A stretch of DNA of 64,000 bases from an uncultured Treponema sp. (GTDB lineage Bacteria; Spirochaetota; Spirochaetia; Treponematales; Treponemataceae). Both the position numbers and the translations under genes were made by a program. How positions within the stretch are numbered: position 1 is the first letter of the stretch; every line of letters starts with the position of its first letter. Shown here piece after piece: positions 17,370 to 26,268 of the stretch. The notes beneath the pieces were generated by a model, which was given only the letters and a program-made list of their open reading frames with translations, had not been told where the DNA came from and made no database searches. Location of the stretch: the NCBI GenBank assembly GCA_947165895.1, contig CAMVCB010000006.1, positions 62,001 through 126,000 of the forward strand, read 5' to 3'.

Positions 17370-19092
17370 AGCCAGAAAAAATCAGGGAACCCTGGGCTTA
17401 TATTTTAAATCTATGGGAGAATATATTTCAAAGAATTATCTTTTCCTTATTCTCTTTTTTGTAGGTCTCCTTTCAGTTTCTGCCGTTAACTTTGTAAAAA
17501 TTTCTACAGTGCAGACTATTGCAGATTTTTCGCTTGATGATTTTGAAATCAATCAGATTTCTGACCGTACTATTATTTCCCAAAAGGATTTGCCCCCTGA
17601 CGAGCTGGATCCGATTTCCATCGAAAAGGGTGAAAAAATCATAAAAAAAGGCTTTCCGATTACAGAGGAAGGCTATGCAAAGCTTAAGAAGATGTCTGCT
17701 TCGCCTCTTTATATTGATTACCGGGCCTTTGCCAACGCAGAGCTTTTCCTGCTGCTTCTGGCAATCATGTGGTATCTTCTTTATACATTTATTCCCTTTA
17801 ACCGCCGCATTTATGTGCGTGAGCCTCTCCTGCAGATTATCTTCTTTTTGATTACCTACGTTGTTGTTGCCTTCTGCGGAAAGCTTCAGATTTTTTCTTC
17901 TGCTTATTCTATCTGTATTATTATTCCGGTTTCTCTTTTTGTAATGCTGGTTACAATTTTGTACGGTAATATTTCTGCAGTCCTCCTTTCTTTTGTGCTT
18001 TCCCTAGGTGTGCTTATTGGCAGTGACTGTCAGGTTCCGACCTTTATATTTGCCCTGGCGGCTTCTCTTACCTCAGCAGCAATCGTCCGCAAAATTGAAA
18101 AACGACTTGATCTTGTTTTTGCGTCAATCATGCTGGCAGTCTTTGACTGCGTTTACATGATTATTGTTCATGTTATGTTTAATCAGGCTTTTTTTGAGCT
18201 TCCAAAGCTTTTGGGCGGTGTTGCGGTAAACGGCTTCCTTTCAGGAATCCTTACTCTGGGACTTTTGACACCGCTTGAAATCATGCTTAATACTTCTTCG
18301 GTTTTCCGTCTTATGGAGCTTTCAGATTTGAATCAGCCTTTAATGAGAAAAATGCTGGTTCAGGCAAGCGGCACCTACCAGCATTCGCTTATGGTTGCCC
18401 AGCTTTCAGAAAACGCCTGCCGTGAAATCGGTGCAAACTCTCTTTTAGCCCGGGTTGGTGCCTACTACCACGATATAGGAAAGATTGAACAGTCCGAATA
18501 TTTTGTAGAAAATCAGAAGGGCGAAAACAAGCACGATGACCTCAACCCATCTCTTTCCCGCTCAATTATCAAGAGTCACGTTCGAAAGGGTGTGGAAAAA
18601 GCTCATCAGCTGCACCTTCCTCAGGCTGTAATCGACATTATTGCGGAACACCACGGAAACTCTGTAATTTCATATTTTTATAATGAAGCAAAAAATATTG
18701 ATGATACACTTTCTCCGGAAGAATTTTCATATTCTGGAAATCCTCCTACCACCCGCGAATCGGCCGTCGTTATGCTGGCAGATACCGTTGAAGCGGCCTG
18801 CCGTACTTTGAAAAGTCCTTCGGTTCCCCGTCTCGAAGCCTTTATTTCAAAGCTTATCAGCGACAAAATTGACCATAAGCAGCTTGATAACTGTGATTTA
18901 ACCTTCCGCGATGTTTCTAAAATCAAGGAAGCCTTTGTTCAGATTCTTGCCGGTTACTATCACAGCCGCATTGAATATCCTGATCAGAATGAGTCAGATA
19001 AAGAAAAGTCTGACGAAAAGGCTGAAAAAAGTGAAAAAGCTGAAAAAACTGACAGACCTGAAAAATATGAAAAGACTAAGGCGGAGCTTTAA
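17344..19092 (+). CDS. 7TM-HD protein, PgpH-like cyclic-di-AMP phosphodiesterase
   Basis: 582 residues. The start at 17344 has AAAGG 6-10 bases upstream. One N-terminal membrane segment, a short extracytoplasmic part (about 50-125), then seven hydrophobic segments between about 130 and 320, then a cytoplasmic HD domain with YQHSLMVAQLSENACREIG and YYHDIGKIEQ (His376-Asp377) and IIAEHHG. This is the layout of 7TMR-HD proteins, of which Listeria PgpH hydrolyses c-di-AMP. The extracellular region is clearly shorter than in PgpH of Firmicutes. The C-terminus is a low-complexity Lys/Glu tail (EKSDEKAEKSEKAEK). Located between phoH and ybeY, as in many bacteria. Confidence 0.88.
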   Translation: MSMKNNMNKARKNQGTLGLYFKSMGEYISKNYLFLILFFVGLLSVSAVNFVKISTVQTIADFSLDDFEINQISDRTIISQKDLPPDELDPISIEKGEKIIKKGFPITEEGYAKLKKMSASPLYIDYRAFANAELFLLLLAIMWYLLYTFIPFNRRIYVREPLLQIIFFLITYVVVAFCGKLQIFSSAYSICIIIPVSLFVMLVTILYGNISAVLLSFVLSLGVLIGSDCQVPTFIFALAASLTSAAIVRKIEKRLDLVFASIMLAVFDCVYMIIVHVMFNQAFFELPKLLGGVAVNGFLSGILTLGLLTPLEIMLNTSSVFRLMELSDLNQPLMRKMLVQASGTYQHSLMVAQLSENACREIGANSLLARVGAYYHDIGKIEQSEYFVENQKGENKHDDLNPSLSRSIIKSHVRKGVEKAHQLHLPQAVIDIIAEHHGNSVISYFYNEAKNIDDTLSPEEFSYSGNPPTTRESAVVMLADTVEAACRTLKSPSVPRLEAFISKLISDKIDHKQLDNCDLTFRDVSKIKEAFVQILAGYYHSRIEYPDQNESDKEKSDEKAEKSEKAEKTDRPEKYEKTKAEL

Positions 19093-19094
19093 TT

Positions 19095-19574
19095 ATGGCA
19101 AACCGCGTTTTAGTTTCTGTACAGGAAGAGCTTGATTCTCCTTTATGGCTTGATAATGTTGAGCCCTTTGTTCAGAAGGTTTTAAAGGCCTTTGATTATG
19201 ACGGGGAAGAAATCAGTATTCTTTTCTGCAATGACTCTTACATGCAGGAACTGAATAAAAATTACCGGGGTGTAGACAGCCCTACCGACGTGCTTTCCTT
19301 TGAAAATGACGAAGAATATGAGGACCAGGAAGGCAGATGGCTTTGTGCAGGCGATATTGCAATCAGCCTTGATACTCTGCCTGTAAATGCCGCTTACTTT
19401 GAAGAATCAGAAAATGACGAAATAAAAAGGCTTCTTGTTCACGGAATCCTTCATCTGAATGGTTATGACCACGAGCCTGAACACATAGAAAAGGGCGTAA
19501 AGCCTGTCTGCGAAATGCTTGTAAAGCAGGAAAATCTTTTAGTTGAATTAAAAAATGAGAGTGTAATTAGATGA
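19095..19574 (+). CDS. ybeY: Endoribonuclease YbeY
   Basis: 159 residues. A single-strand-specific metallo-endoribonuclease used in 16S rRNA 3' maturation and ribosome quality control. The zinc site HGILHLNGYDHE begins at His116 and supplies three histidines, matching the HGxLHLxGYDH signature; N-terminal NKNYRGVDSPTDVLSFE and GDIAIS are also diagnostic. The gene starts two bases after the pgpH stop and its TGA overlaps the tlyC start (ATGA), so translation is coupled. Length is normal. Confidence 0.95.
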   Translation: MANRVLVSVQEELDSPLWLDNVEPFVQKVLKAFDYDGEEISILFCNDSYMQELNKNYRGVDSPTDVLSFENDEEYEDQEGRWLCAGDIAISLDTLPVNAAYFEESENDEIKRLLVHGILHLNGYDHEPEHIEKGVKPVCEMLVKQENLLVELKNESVIR

Positions 19575-20362
19575 GTTTTTTTAAGAAAAAGAAAAAGCAG
19601 TCTGAAGTTGAAGAGCTTAGTGCTGCCCAGAAGGAAATCCTTAAAGAAGAAAAAGAAGATATGATTGAAGGTGTTGAGGGACTTTCAGAAACTGCCGTAA
19701 AGGAAGTTATGGTTCCCCGCATCGATGTGGATTTTATTTCTGACCAGACTCCGCGTGACGAGCTTCTGGAAAAACTCATTGCCAGCGGACATTCCCGCTT
19801 CCCGGTTTACAGTGATTCAATTGATAACGTAATCGGTATTCTTTATGTAAAGGATTTACTGCATCTTTTCCTTGAAGATTCAGAAATTGACCTTAAAAAA
19901 ATCATCCGTCGTCCTTACTTTGTGCCTGAAAGCAAGAGAATTGACTCTCTTCTTCGTGAATTTAAGCGCCAGCACCTTCATATTGCGGTTGTAATTGATG
20001 AATACGGTGGAATTTCCGGCCTTGTTACAATGGAAGACATCATCGAAGAGATTGTAGGTGATATTCAGGATGAGTTTGACAAGGAAAAAGAAGCCATTAT
20101 TTCTGCGGGGGACAATATCTGGCTTTGTGATGCCCGAGTCGACCTTGATGATTTGAACGAGGCTCTTGATGCAAAGTTCCCGAATGAAGATTTTGATTCC
20201 CTTGGTGGTTTTGTATTTGATTTGTTCGGCAAAGTGCCTGTAAAATATGAAAAGACAAGTTGGAATGAATTTGATTTTATCGTTCAGAATATGGAAGGAC
20301 ATAGAATCAACGTTATAAAGGTAATTAAAAACAGTGAGAAAAATGAAAAGTCAGAAGAATAA
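19571..20362 (+). CDS. CBS-pair / CorC_HlyC domain protein (TlyC/CorC-like)
   Basis: 263 residues. A cytoplasmic CBS pair spans about 45-180 (VKEVMVPRIDVDFI, SRFPVYSDSIDNVIGILYVKDLL, HIAVVIDEYGGISGLVTMEDIIEEIVGDI), followed by a C-terminal CorC_HlyC transporter-associated domain (about 188-263). There is no DUF21 membrane domain, so this is the short CorC/TlyC form. In enterobacteria CorC assists magnesium/cobalt efflux; spirochaete homologues were once named haemolysins, a role I would not assume. The ATG overlaps the ybeY stop and the 3' end overlaps the next gene. Confidence 0.88.
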   Translation: MSFFKKKKKQSEVEELSAAQKEILKEEKEDMIEGVEGLSETAVKEVMVPRIDVDFISDQTPRDELLEKLIASGHSRFPVYSDSIDNVIGILYVKDLLHLFLEDSEIDLKKIIRRPYFVPESKRIDSLLREFKRQHLHIAVVIDEYGGISGLVTMEDIIEEIVGDIQDEFDKEKEAIISAGDNIWLCDARVDLDDLNEALDAKFPNEDFDSLGGFVFDLFGKVPVKYEKTSWNEFDFIVQNMEGHRINVIKVIKNSEKNEKSEE

Positions 20363-22427
20363 GATTTTAATTGCTCTGTCTCTTTTTGCGGCTTTTTGCC
20401 TGCAGCCTGCCTTTTCCCAGAAAAGCAGAAATAATCCCCTTGAGCTTTATAATCAGGGCTTAGCCCTGGAAGCCCGGGAAAACTGGTTTGACGCTGCCCA
20501 GGAATTTTTTCAGGTTGTGACATTAAATCCTTCTTATACTGACGCCTGGTTTCATCTTGCTGACTGTAACTACAGAATGGGTGAATTTGAGCTTGCCCTC
20601 AATTATCTTTTGAAGGCTGAAGAGCTTGAAAAAAATAACGGTGCTATCGAAAACCTGAAAGGAATGATTTTTCTTGCCCTTGGAAGAAGTGAAGAAGCCC
20701 GCGAAATTTTTAATAAAATCTTAAAAACTTATCCAAATGACGTAAACGCCCACTTTGGACTTGCTGAGCTTGAGCTTTATGACGGAAAATTTTCCGGCGC
20801 TGAGCAGCAGTACACTGAAGCTTTGAGAAGACAGCCTTCTAACCGCAAGGCTCTTCTTTCCATGGCTTTAATCTGCGCAGAAACAGAACGCTTTTCGCAG
20901 GCAGAAAAATTTTTGAATCAGGCTATGCAGCTTTATTCGGGGGAAGGTGAGGTTCACTACCTGGCATCCCTGATTCAGTTTATGCAGGGACATATTTCCC
21001 AGGCTGAAAAGCACGTCAGAATCTGCCTTGAACTTAACAAGGATTTTGAGCTTGGCTATCAGCTGCTTTCTGCCATTTTGTATTCAGAAGGCCGTTATGC
21101 TGATGTAATCGATATAAGTGATTTTCTTATCAGCCGTAACCGCAATAACGGTAAAGCCTGGTACCTAAAAGGAATTGCCCAGAATAAAATGGGAAAGCCT
21201 GAAGATGCAGTTGAAACCTGGGATGCCGGGCTTTCAGTTTCTCCTCAGGATGAAATGATGCGTTTTCACCTTGAGCTTACTGCCCGTGAGCTTCTTCCCC
21301 TGGAAGATGCCCGCAGAAAGGAATGGGCTGATTATCATCTTGTAAATGCCAGTCAGTATGAAAGCCGCTTTGATAAAGCCGGGGCAGTTTATGAATACCA
21401 GAGGGCTCTGCTTCTGGATCCTCAGAATGTAAAGGCAAGACTTTCCTATGCAGACGTAATGGAAATGAACGGTATGCATGAGCTTTACCTTGAACAGCTT
21501 GCTTTTGTAGAGGAAAATCATCCCGAAGCAATCAATCAGAAGCTTAAGGATACAATCGAAGGCTATAAATCACTTCTGGGAACGACCCTGGCCAAAAAAT
21601 GGAATGTCGAACCTTTTTATCTTGATAAAATCCGCTGGAATATTGCCGTTTTTTACGTAGATTCAAATACAAGCTTTAATCATGCAGATTCTTCCCGCCT
21701 TACTGCCCTTGCCGCAAGTGATGTTTTTTCTGGTGTGGCGATTACATCTGTAAAAACACAGGTAACGCCTGTCAGCGGCTACAGTGAGGCTTATAAAAAA
21801 GCCCGCTCATCAGGCTTTGATTATTTTATTCTTGTGTCGTCAAGTGAATCAGAAGAAGATATTACCCTTAAGGCTGCAATGTACACAGGTCGCACGGGAA
21901 CTCCCGTTCTTGAAGGCAGCTGGTTTGCTACAGGAAACAACCGTTTTTCTACGGTTTTACGCCGTTTCAGAAATAAAGTTCTTGAAAAGCTTGTTGTCCG
22001 CGGAAAAATTCTTGTGCGTAACGGAAAGCTCCTTCTTGTTGACCTTGGAAAATCTGAAAACGTTGCAAAAGACTTTGAGTTTAAAATCATAAAGAAGGGC
22101 GGCCTTAAAATTTCTGATACAGACGGCGGGCTTTCTTACAGGGATTCTGATCTTGCGGGTTCTCTAGTAATCACAAACAGCGGAGAAGAGGTTTCTGAAG
22201 CTGAACTTGTTCAGCACGGTTTTTATGACCGCGTAAATGTTGATGACGAAATTATTCTTACAGGTATTCCTGAAAAAGAAAAGGCAGAAGGAACTGATCC
22301 TGTTCCAAATTCTGATGAAAGTGGAAATCCTCTGGTTTCTAACAGCGAAGGACAGAGTATTCTTAAAGAAATCAAAAAGAATGTAGAAAAACCTGCCATT
22401 GTTGAGATTTTAAGGTCGATTTATTAG
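20343..22427 (+). CDS. Exported tetratricopeptide-repeat protein
   Basis: 694 residues from the ATG at 20343; a GTG nine bases earlier is also possible. A cleavable signal (ILIALSLFAAFCLQPAFSQ) is followed by consecutive TPR units from about 35 to 400 (for example NPLELYNQGLALEARENWFDAAQEF, PSYTDAWFHLADCNYRMGEF, GKAWYLKGIAQNKMGKPEDAV). The last 280 residues have no recognisable domain; they contain beta-rich stretches (FDYFILVSSSESEEDITLKAAMYTGRTGTPVLEGSW) that may be a periplasmic penicillin-binding-activator or lipoprotein-like fold. Probably a periplasmic scaffold; function unknown. It overlaps tlyC at its start and shares its stop region with the minus-strand gene. Confidence 0.8.
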   Translation: MKSQKNKILIALSLFAAFCLQPAFSQKSRNNPLELYNQGLALEARENWFDAAQEFFQVVTLNPSYTDAWFHLADCNYRMGEFELALNYLLKAEELEKNNGAIENLKGMIFLALGRSEEAREIFNKILKTYPNDVNAHFGLAELELYDGKFSGAEQQYTEALRRQPSNRKALLSMALICAETERFSQAEKFLNQAMQLYSGEGEVHYLASLIQFMQGHISQAEKHVRICLELNKDFELGYQLLSAILYSEGRYADVIDISDFLISRNRNNGKAWYLKGIAQNKMGKPEDAVETWDAGLSVSPQDEMMRFHLELTARELLPLEDARRKEWADYHLVNASQYESRFDKAGAVYEYQRALLLDPQNVKARLSYADVMEMNGMHELYLEQLAFVEENHPEAINQKLKDTIEGYKSLLGTTLAKKWNVEPFYLDKIRWNIAVFYVDSNTSFNHADSSRLTALAASDVFSGVAITSVKTQVTPVSGYSEAYKKARSSGFDYFILVSSSESEEDITLKAAMYTGRTGTPVLEGSWFATGNNRFSTVLRRFRNKVLEKLVVRGKILVRNGKLLLVDLGKSENVAKDFEFKIIKKGGLKISDTDGGLSYRDSDLAGSLVITNSGEEVSEAELVQHGFYDRVNVDDEIILTGIPEKEKAEGTDPVPNSDESGNPLVSNSEGQSILKEIKKNVEKPAIVEILRSIY

Positions 22428-23302
22428 TAGATCAGCTGGTCAAGACTGTTGTCAATCCACTGTTTTGCAAGCTCGGGGTAAATGCTTTCGATTCTTACAA
22501 AGGTTTTGATTGCTTTTTCGTAGCGGCCCAGCATATAAAGTGATTCGCCAAGGTAAAAATATGCTCGCGATCTGGTCTGGCTTGAAATATTTGTTCCCGT
22601 AAGCTTTTCCAGTTCTGTAATTGCCTCTTCGTATTTTTTCTGAATGAAGCTTGTCTTTAATACTTCAAATAAAAGAAAATCATCACCGCCGTCAGGAGAA
22701 ATCAAATCATCTTCAAAAATATGAATTGGAAGTCTCGCAACCGTTTTTTTACTTTCAATTCCAAGCCCTTTTGAAGCCCTGGCTGCATCTTCGGAAACAA
22801 GATAATCCTTTTCAAGACCTTCTACATAATCAAGATAGGGAAGAGGAATTTCGCGCAGGGAGCCCTGGGGGTATAGCTTTTTTTCTTTTTCTTCGGCAGG
22901 GGCTGCGCTGGCAGAAAATCCCGAGGGAATGTGGGCCCCTGTAACTGTAGAGTTAATCGACATCATGATAATGTCGTAAGGCTCGTCTGTAACGCAGATT
23001 ACGGCGTAAAAATAATCCTTGTAGTCGCTTACTGTATCTGTGTAGCTTGTTAAAATCGGAAGCAGACTGGCAATCGGGCTGAGATTCTGCAGCTGGGCAT
23101 ATGAAGAAATCGGAGATAAATCTCTGTAAACCAGAATCTGAGTAATTTCCTTTTCAGGATTTAAGGGAAGGTCCCAGAGGATGTTGATTTTGTTTGTATT
23201 TCCGGCAACTGCCTGAATGTCCTGAACTATTGGACGCTGGGCAAAGGAAAAAGTGTAAATAAATGATAATAGAGCTGCAAAAATAAAAATAGACTTCTTC
23301 AT
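22424..23302 (-). CDS. Secreted protein, Fn3-like N-terminus and TPR C-terminus
   Basis: 292 residues. Signal peptide MKKSIFIFAALLSFIYTFSFAQ. Residues 22-125 resemble a fibronectin-III-type strand pattern (INILWDLPLN, ITQILVYRDLSPI, YFYAVICVTD). A linker rich in charged residues follows, then two or three TPR-like helical hairpins at about 205-285 (YEEAITELEKLTGTN, RSRAYFYLGESLYMLGRYEKAIKTFVRI). Probably periplasmic; no catalytic features. Convergent with the TPR gene: the two stop codons overlap in four bases (TTAG). Its ATG is preceded by an AT-rich TTATGAAT and no ribosome-binding site. Confidence 0.75.
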   Translation of the reverse strand: MKKSIFIFAALLSFIYTFSFAQRPIVQDIQAVAGNTNKINILWDLPLNPEKEITQILVYRDLSPISSYAQLQNLSPIASLLPILTSYTDTVSDYKDYFYAVICVTDEPYDIIMMSINSTVTGAHIPSGFSASAAPAEEKEKKLYPQGSLREIPLPYLDYVEGLEKDYLVSEDAARASKGLGIESKKTVARLPIHIFEDDLISPDGGDDFLLFEVLKTSFIQKKYEEAITELEKLTGTNISSQTRSRAYFYLGESLYMLGRYEKAIKTFVRIESIYPELAKQWIDNSLDQLIY

Positions 23303-23323
23303 ATATTCATAATCGGCGTTTTA

Positions 23324-23352
23324 TTGAAGATTCTTGAAAAAAAGGTTATTGT
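23324..23352 (+). promoter_or_regulatory. prfB promoter, leaderless arrangement
   Basis: TTGAAG at 23324-23329, 17-base spacer, TATTGT at 23347-23352. The prfB ATG at 23360 begins 8 bases after the -10, at the expected transcription start. An overlapping TATAAG at 23352-23357 is a less likely -10. Confidence 0.55.
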
Positions 23353-23359
23353 ATAAGCT

Positions 23360-24497
23360 ATGTTAGAAGAAGTAAAAATCCAGATTGAAGAATTAAAAGA
23401 AGAAATCAACAATGTTTGGGGGCGTCTTTGACTCGGACGCAATCGATAAATCAATAAAAGAAAAAGAAAAGCTTACTGAAGCCGACGGATTCTGGGATGA
23501 TCACGAAAAAGCAGAAAAAGTTATGAGCCAGATCCGCCGCCTGAAAGGACGGGTTGAGCCCTGGCGTAAGCTGCTTGCAGATTTTTCTGATCTTGAAGCT
23601 ATGTATGACCTTGCCCTTGAAAGCGGAGAAGCTTCTGATGAAGATGAAGTTACTTCGATGTACAAGAGCTGCAAGGAAACTTTTGATCACTTAAATATTT
23701 TAAATCTCCTTTCCGGCGAAGTTGACCAGAACGATGCATATTTAACCGTTCATGCGGGAGCAGGCGGAACTGAAGCCTGCGACTGGGCCTTTATGCTCAG
23801 CCGAATGTACCTGCGCTGGGCAGAGCGCCACGGCTTTAAAACCGAAGTTGTGGACCAGCTTGAAGCGGAAGGCGGAATTAAGTCCATTACAATTCAGATT
23901 TCAGGCGATTATGTTTACGGCTACCTCAAGTGCGAGGGAGGAATCCACCGTCTTGTGCGCATTTCTCCTTTTGATGCGAATGCCCGCCGCCACACAAGCT
24001 TTGCCTCTGTTTACGTTTACCCCGTTCTGGACGATACAATCGAAGTTGAAGTCCGCCCTGAAGACCTGCGCGTAGATACTTACAGGGCCGGCGGCAAGGG
24101 CGGTCAGCACGTAAATAAAACAGACTCTGCCGTCCGCTTTACTCATATTCCTACCGGAATTGTAGTTGCCTGCCAGACTGAACGCAGCCAGATTTTCAAC
24201 CGTCAGGCCTGTATGAGCATGCTTAAGGCCCGTCTTTACGAATATTACCGCGAGCAGAAGGAAAAGGAAAATTCCAAGTTTGCCGCAGAAAAAAAAGATA
24301 TTTCATTTGGAAGCCAGATCCGCTCTTATGTTTTCCAGCCATACACTATGGTAAAAGACCACCGTACAAAGTATGCAACCGGAAACATTCAGAATGTAAT
24401 GGACGGCGATATCGACGAGTTTATGAACGCCTACCTCGTTGCCAAATGGAAGGGACTGCCTATGGACGGCGGTGGGGATGATGACGACGAAGCATAA
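23360..24497 (+). CDS. prfB: Peptide chain release factor 2, with +1 programmed frameshift
   Basis: RF2 recognises UAA and UGA stop codons. Translation starts at ATG 23360 (MLEEVKIQIEELKEEINNVWGRL), meets an in-frame TGA at 23429-23431 and resumes after skipping T23429, so the CDS is 23360-23428 joined to 23430-24497, 378 residues. The second frame also has an ATG at 23412, but starting there would lose the N-terminal helix. The GGQ motif in RAGGKGGQHVNKTDSAVRF catalyses peptidyl release; the N-terminal helical domain and GSQIRSYVFQPY C-terminus are typical. Head of a long co-directional run. Confidence 0.95.
23418..23432 (+). promoter_or_regulatory. RF2 autoregulatory frameshift site
   Basis: GGGGG (23418-23422), a three-base spacer CGT, then CTT TGA C (23426-23432). 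This matches the E. coli prfB signal in order and spacing: an internal Shine-Dalgarno-like stretch, the slippery CTT, and a UGA that only RF2 reads. Low RF2 favours frameshifting and thus RF2 synthesis. Confidence 0.95.
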
Positions 24498-26268
24498 GTC
24501 CCTGTTCAAAATTTTTTTCTGCTCATTATATGCTCTCCTGCTCCTTCCTTTTGCCCTGAATGCCGCAGATTCCTCAACAAGTGCCTCAAAATGGGTTATC
24601 GGAGCTGAAAAATTCAGGTATTCTTCGGCCTTCAAGGAGGATGATGCCGTCGTTGAAGGAATTTCTCAGATGTTTCCTAACCGCATCATGGAAAAGATTG
24701 ATGAGGACTGGACTCATGTTGAATATCCTGATGAAAGGCTTGAACAGACTTTATACAATCTGCGAAAGGACCGCCTTTCACTTTTTTTACAGCTTTCTTC
24801 CGAGCACAAAAAACGCGATTCTCTGATTCTTCAGAATTATTCAAAGGGGAAATTAAAATCAAAGATTCGCGAGGCCGATAAATCAATTTCCGAAATTGAA
24901 AAAAAAATTTCAGAAAACTTAAAGCTTGTTGATGAAGCAATGCAGCGTTATGCAAAAGAAGAAAAGGACATGCAGAAGGGCTTTTTTAATCAGAATGAAA
25001 ATACTGATGCAAAAAACTTTGGAAATATGTTCCGCAATATGTTTTCAAAGGACGCTGTTTTAATTTCTGAGCGTGACGTGTCATTTTATAAGGATGACCA
25101 GCTGGCTTTTTTTCAGCCGACAGAAAAGGCCATAAAGGCCGGCTATGCAAGCTATGATTATGAAAAGGAAGTCGTTTCTGCCGGGATTAATTCTCTGATT
25201 ACCGGCACCGTCACCAATTACGGAGAGTATTATTTTGTTTCGGTTGATGTTTATGAATATCCGGGTGGAAAACTCAACCGCAGTGTTTCGGAAGTCGGAA
25301 AAATTGAGGAGGCTGATTTTATCTCCTCAAGTCTTGCCCATCAGATTGTAATCACATTGACCAACGGTATGCCGGTTGAAGTAAATTTTACCGTTAATCC
25401 TGTTGATGTAAGGCGTAAAGTAAGAATTTATTTTGATGATGTTCTTCAGCCGCCGGAAATGACTCACCTTATGACAGAATCCGGGGTTCATGCTGTAAAA
25501 TTTGTCTGTGACGGCTATAAGGAAATGGGAACTTCATATTTTTTTGAAGGAAATCATGTTTATAATGTAGATGTAAATATGCAGCCTCTTACGGAATATT
25601 TTATAAATGTAGTAAATATTCTGCCTTTTGAGGGAACTTTTTATGCGGCAGGAATTAAGGCAGAAGGTGTAGAGGACCAGCTTTCTCATGCCCGTATAAA
25701 AATAAATGATGCCCAGATTCTGGGACAGTTTATTTCGAAGGAAGGCTACACTACAAATTATTATGTTCCCAAAAGCTTTCTTGTTGATGAAAATACGGTT
25801 GCCCTTAAAGCTCATAATTTTGATGCCAATGAATATATAGATCACCGGCGAAGGTATATGTACGGAACCTATACTCTTTTTATGCTTTCTATGGTGCCTT
25901 ATTTTTATACCTACGGAAATTATTATAATGCGGCCAGTCTTTATAACAAGGGACTTGGAGACTATGATGATGCCCTTATGTGGCAGACCAGAAATCAGAT
26001 TTGCGGTGGAATTGCCATAGGCTTTGGGGCTCTTTTTATTTATGAGCTTGTCCGCTATCTTGTTGCGGCAAACTCTGTGCTTCCTGTAAAAACAAAGGCT
26101 ATATCGCCCAAAAAACTTGAAAGAAAACGGCAGGCTGCAATAAGTAAAAGACTTAAAAAAGAAGCTCTGGTTGAAAAAGAAGCTGAAAATGAACAGACTG
26201 ATTCAGAAGCCTTGCCTTATGAAGAAGAAGCTGGTAAAGATAATCAAGAAACAGGAGAAAAATCGTGA
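24478..26268 (+). CDS. Exported/membrane protein of unknown function
   Basis: 596 residues from ATG 24478 (a second ATG follows directly); GGTGGGG precedes it, and an ATG at 24439 would overlap prfB more. It overlaps prfB by 20 bases. Signal peptide (FKIFFCSLYALLLLPFALNAA), a charged coiled-coil at about 105-165 (SKIREADKSISEIEKKISENLK), a long beta-rich middle with a PEGA-like strand pattern (VRRKVRIYFDDVLQPPEM, GVHAVKFVCDGYKEMG), and two hydrophobic segments near 465-480 and 515-535, then a basic/acidic tail. I do not recognise the family. The C-terminal helices suggest inner-membrane anchoring. The 3' end overlaps ftsY in GTGA. Confidence 0.7.
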   Translation: MMTTKHKSLFKIFFCSLYALLLLPFALNAADSSTSASKWVIGAEKFRYSSAFKEDDAVVEGISQMFPNRIMEKIDEDWTHVEYPDERLEQTLYNLRKDRLSLFLQLSSEHKKRDSLILQNYSKGKLKSKIREADKSISEIEKKISENLKLVDEAMQRYAKEEKDMQKGFFNQNENTDAKNFGNMFRNMFSKDAVLISERDVSFYKDDQLAFFQPTEKAIKAGYASYDYEKEVVSAGINSLITGTVTNYGEYYFVSVDVYEYPGGKLNRSVSEVGKIEEADFISSSLAHQIVITLTNGMPVEVNFTVNPVDVRRKVRIYFDDVLQPPEMTHLMTESGVHAVKFVCDGYKEMGTSYFFEGNHVYNVDVNMQPLTEYFINVVNILPFEGTFYAAGIKAEGVEDQLSHARIKINDAQILGQFISKEGYTTNYYVPKSFLVDENTVALKAHNFDANEYIDHRRRYMYGTYTLFMLSMVPYFYTYGNYYNAASLYNKGLGDYDDALMWQTRNQICGGIAIGFGALFIYELVRYLVAANSVLPVKTKAISPKKLERKRQAAISKRLKKEALVEKEAENEQTDSEALPYEEEAGKDNQETGEKS

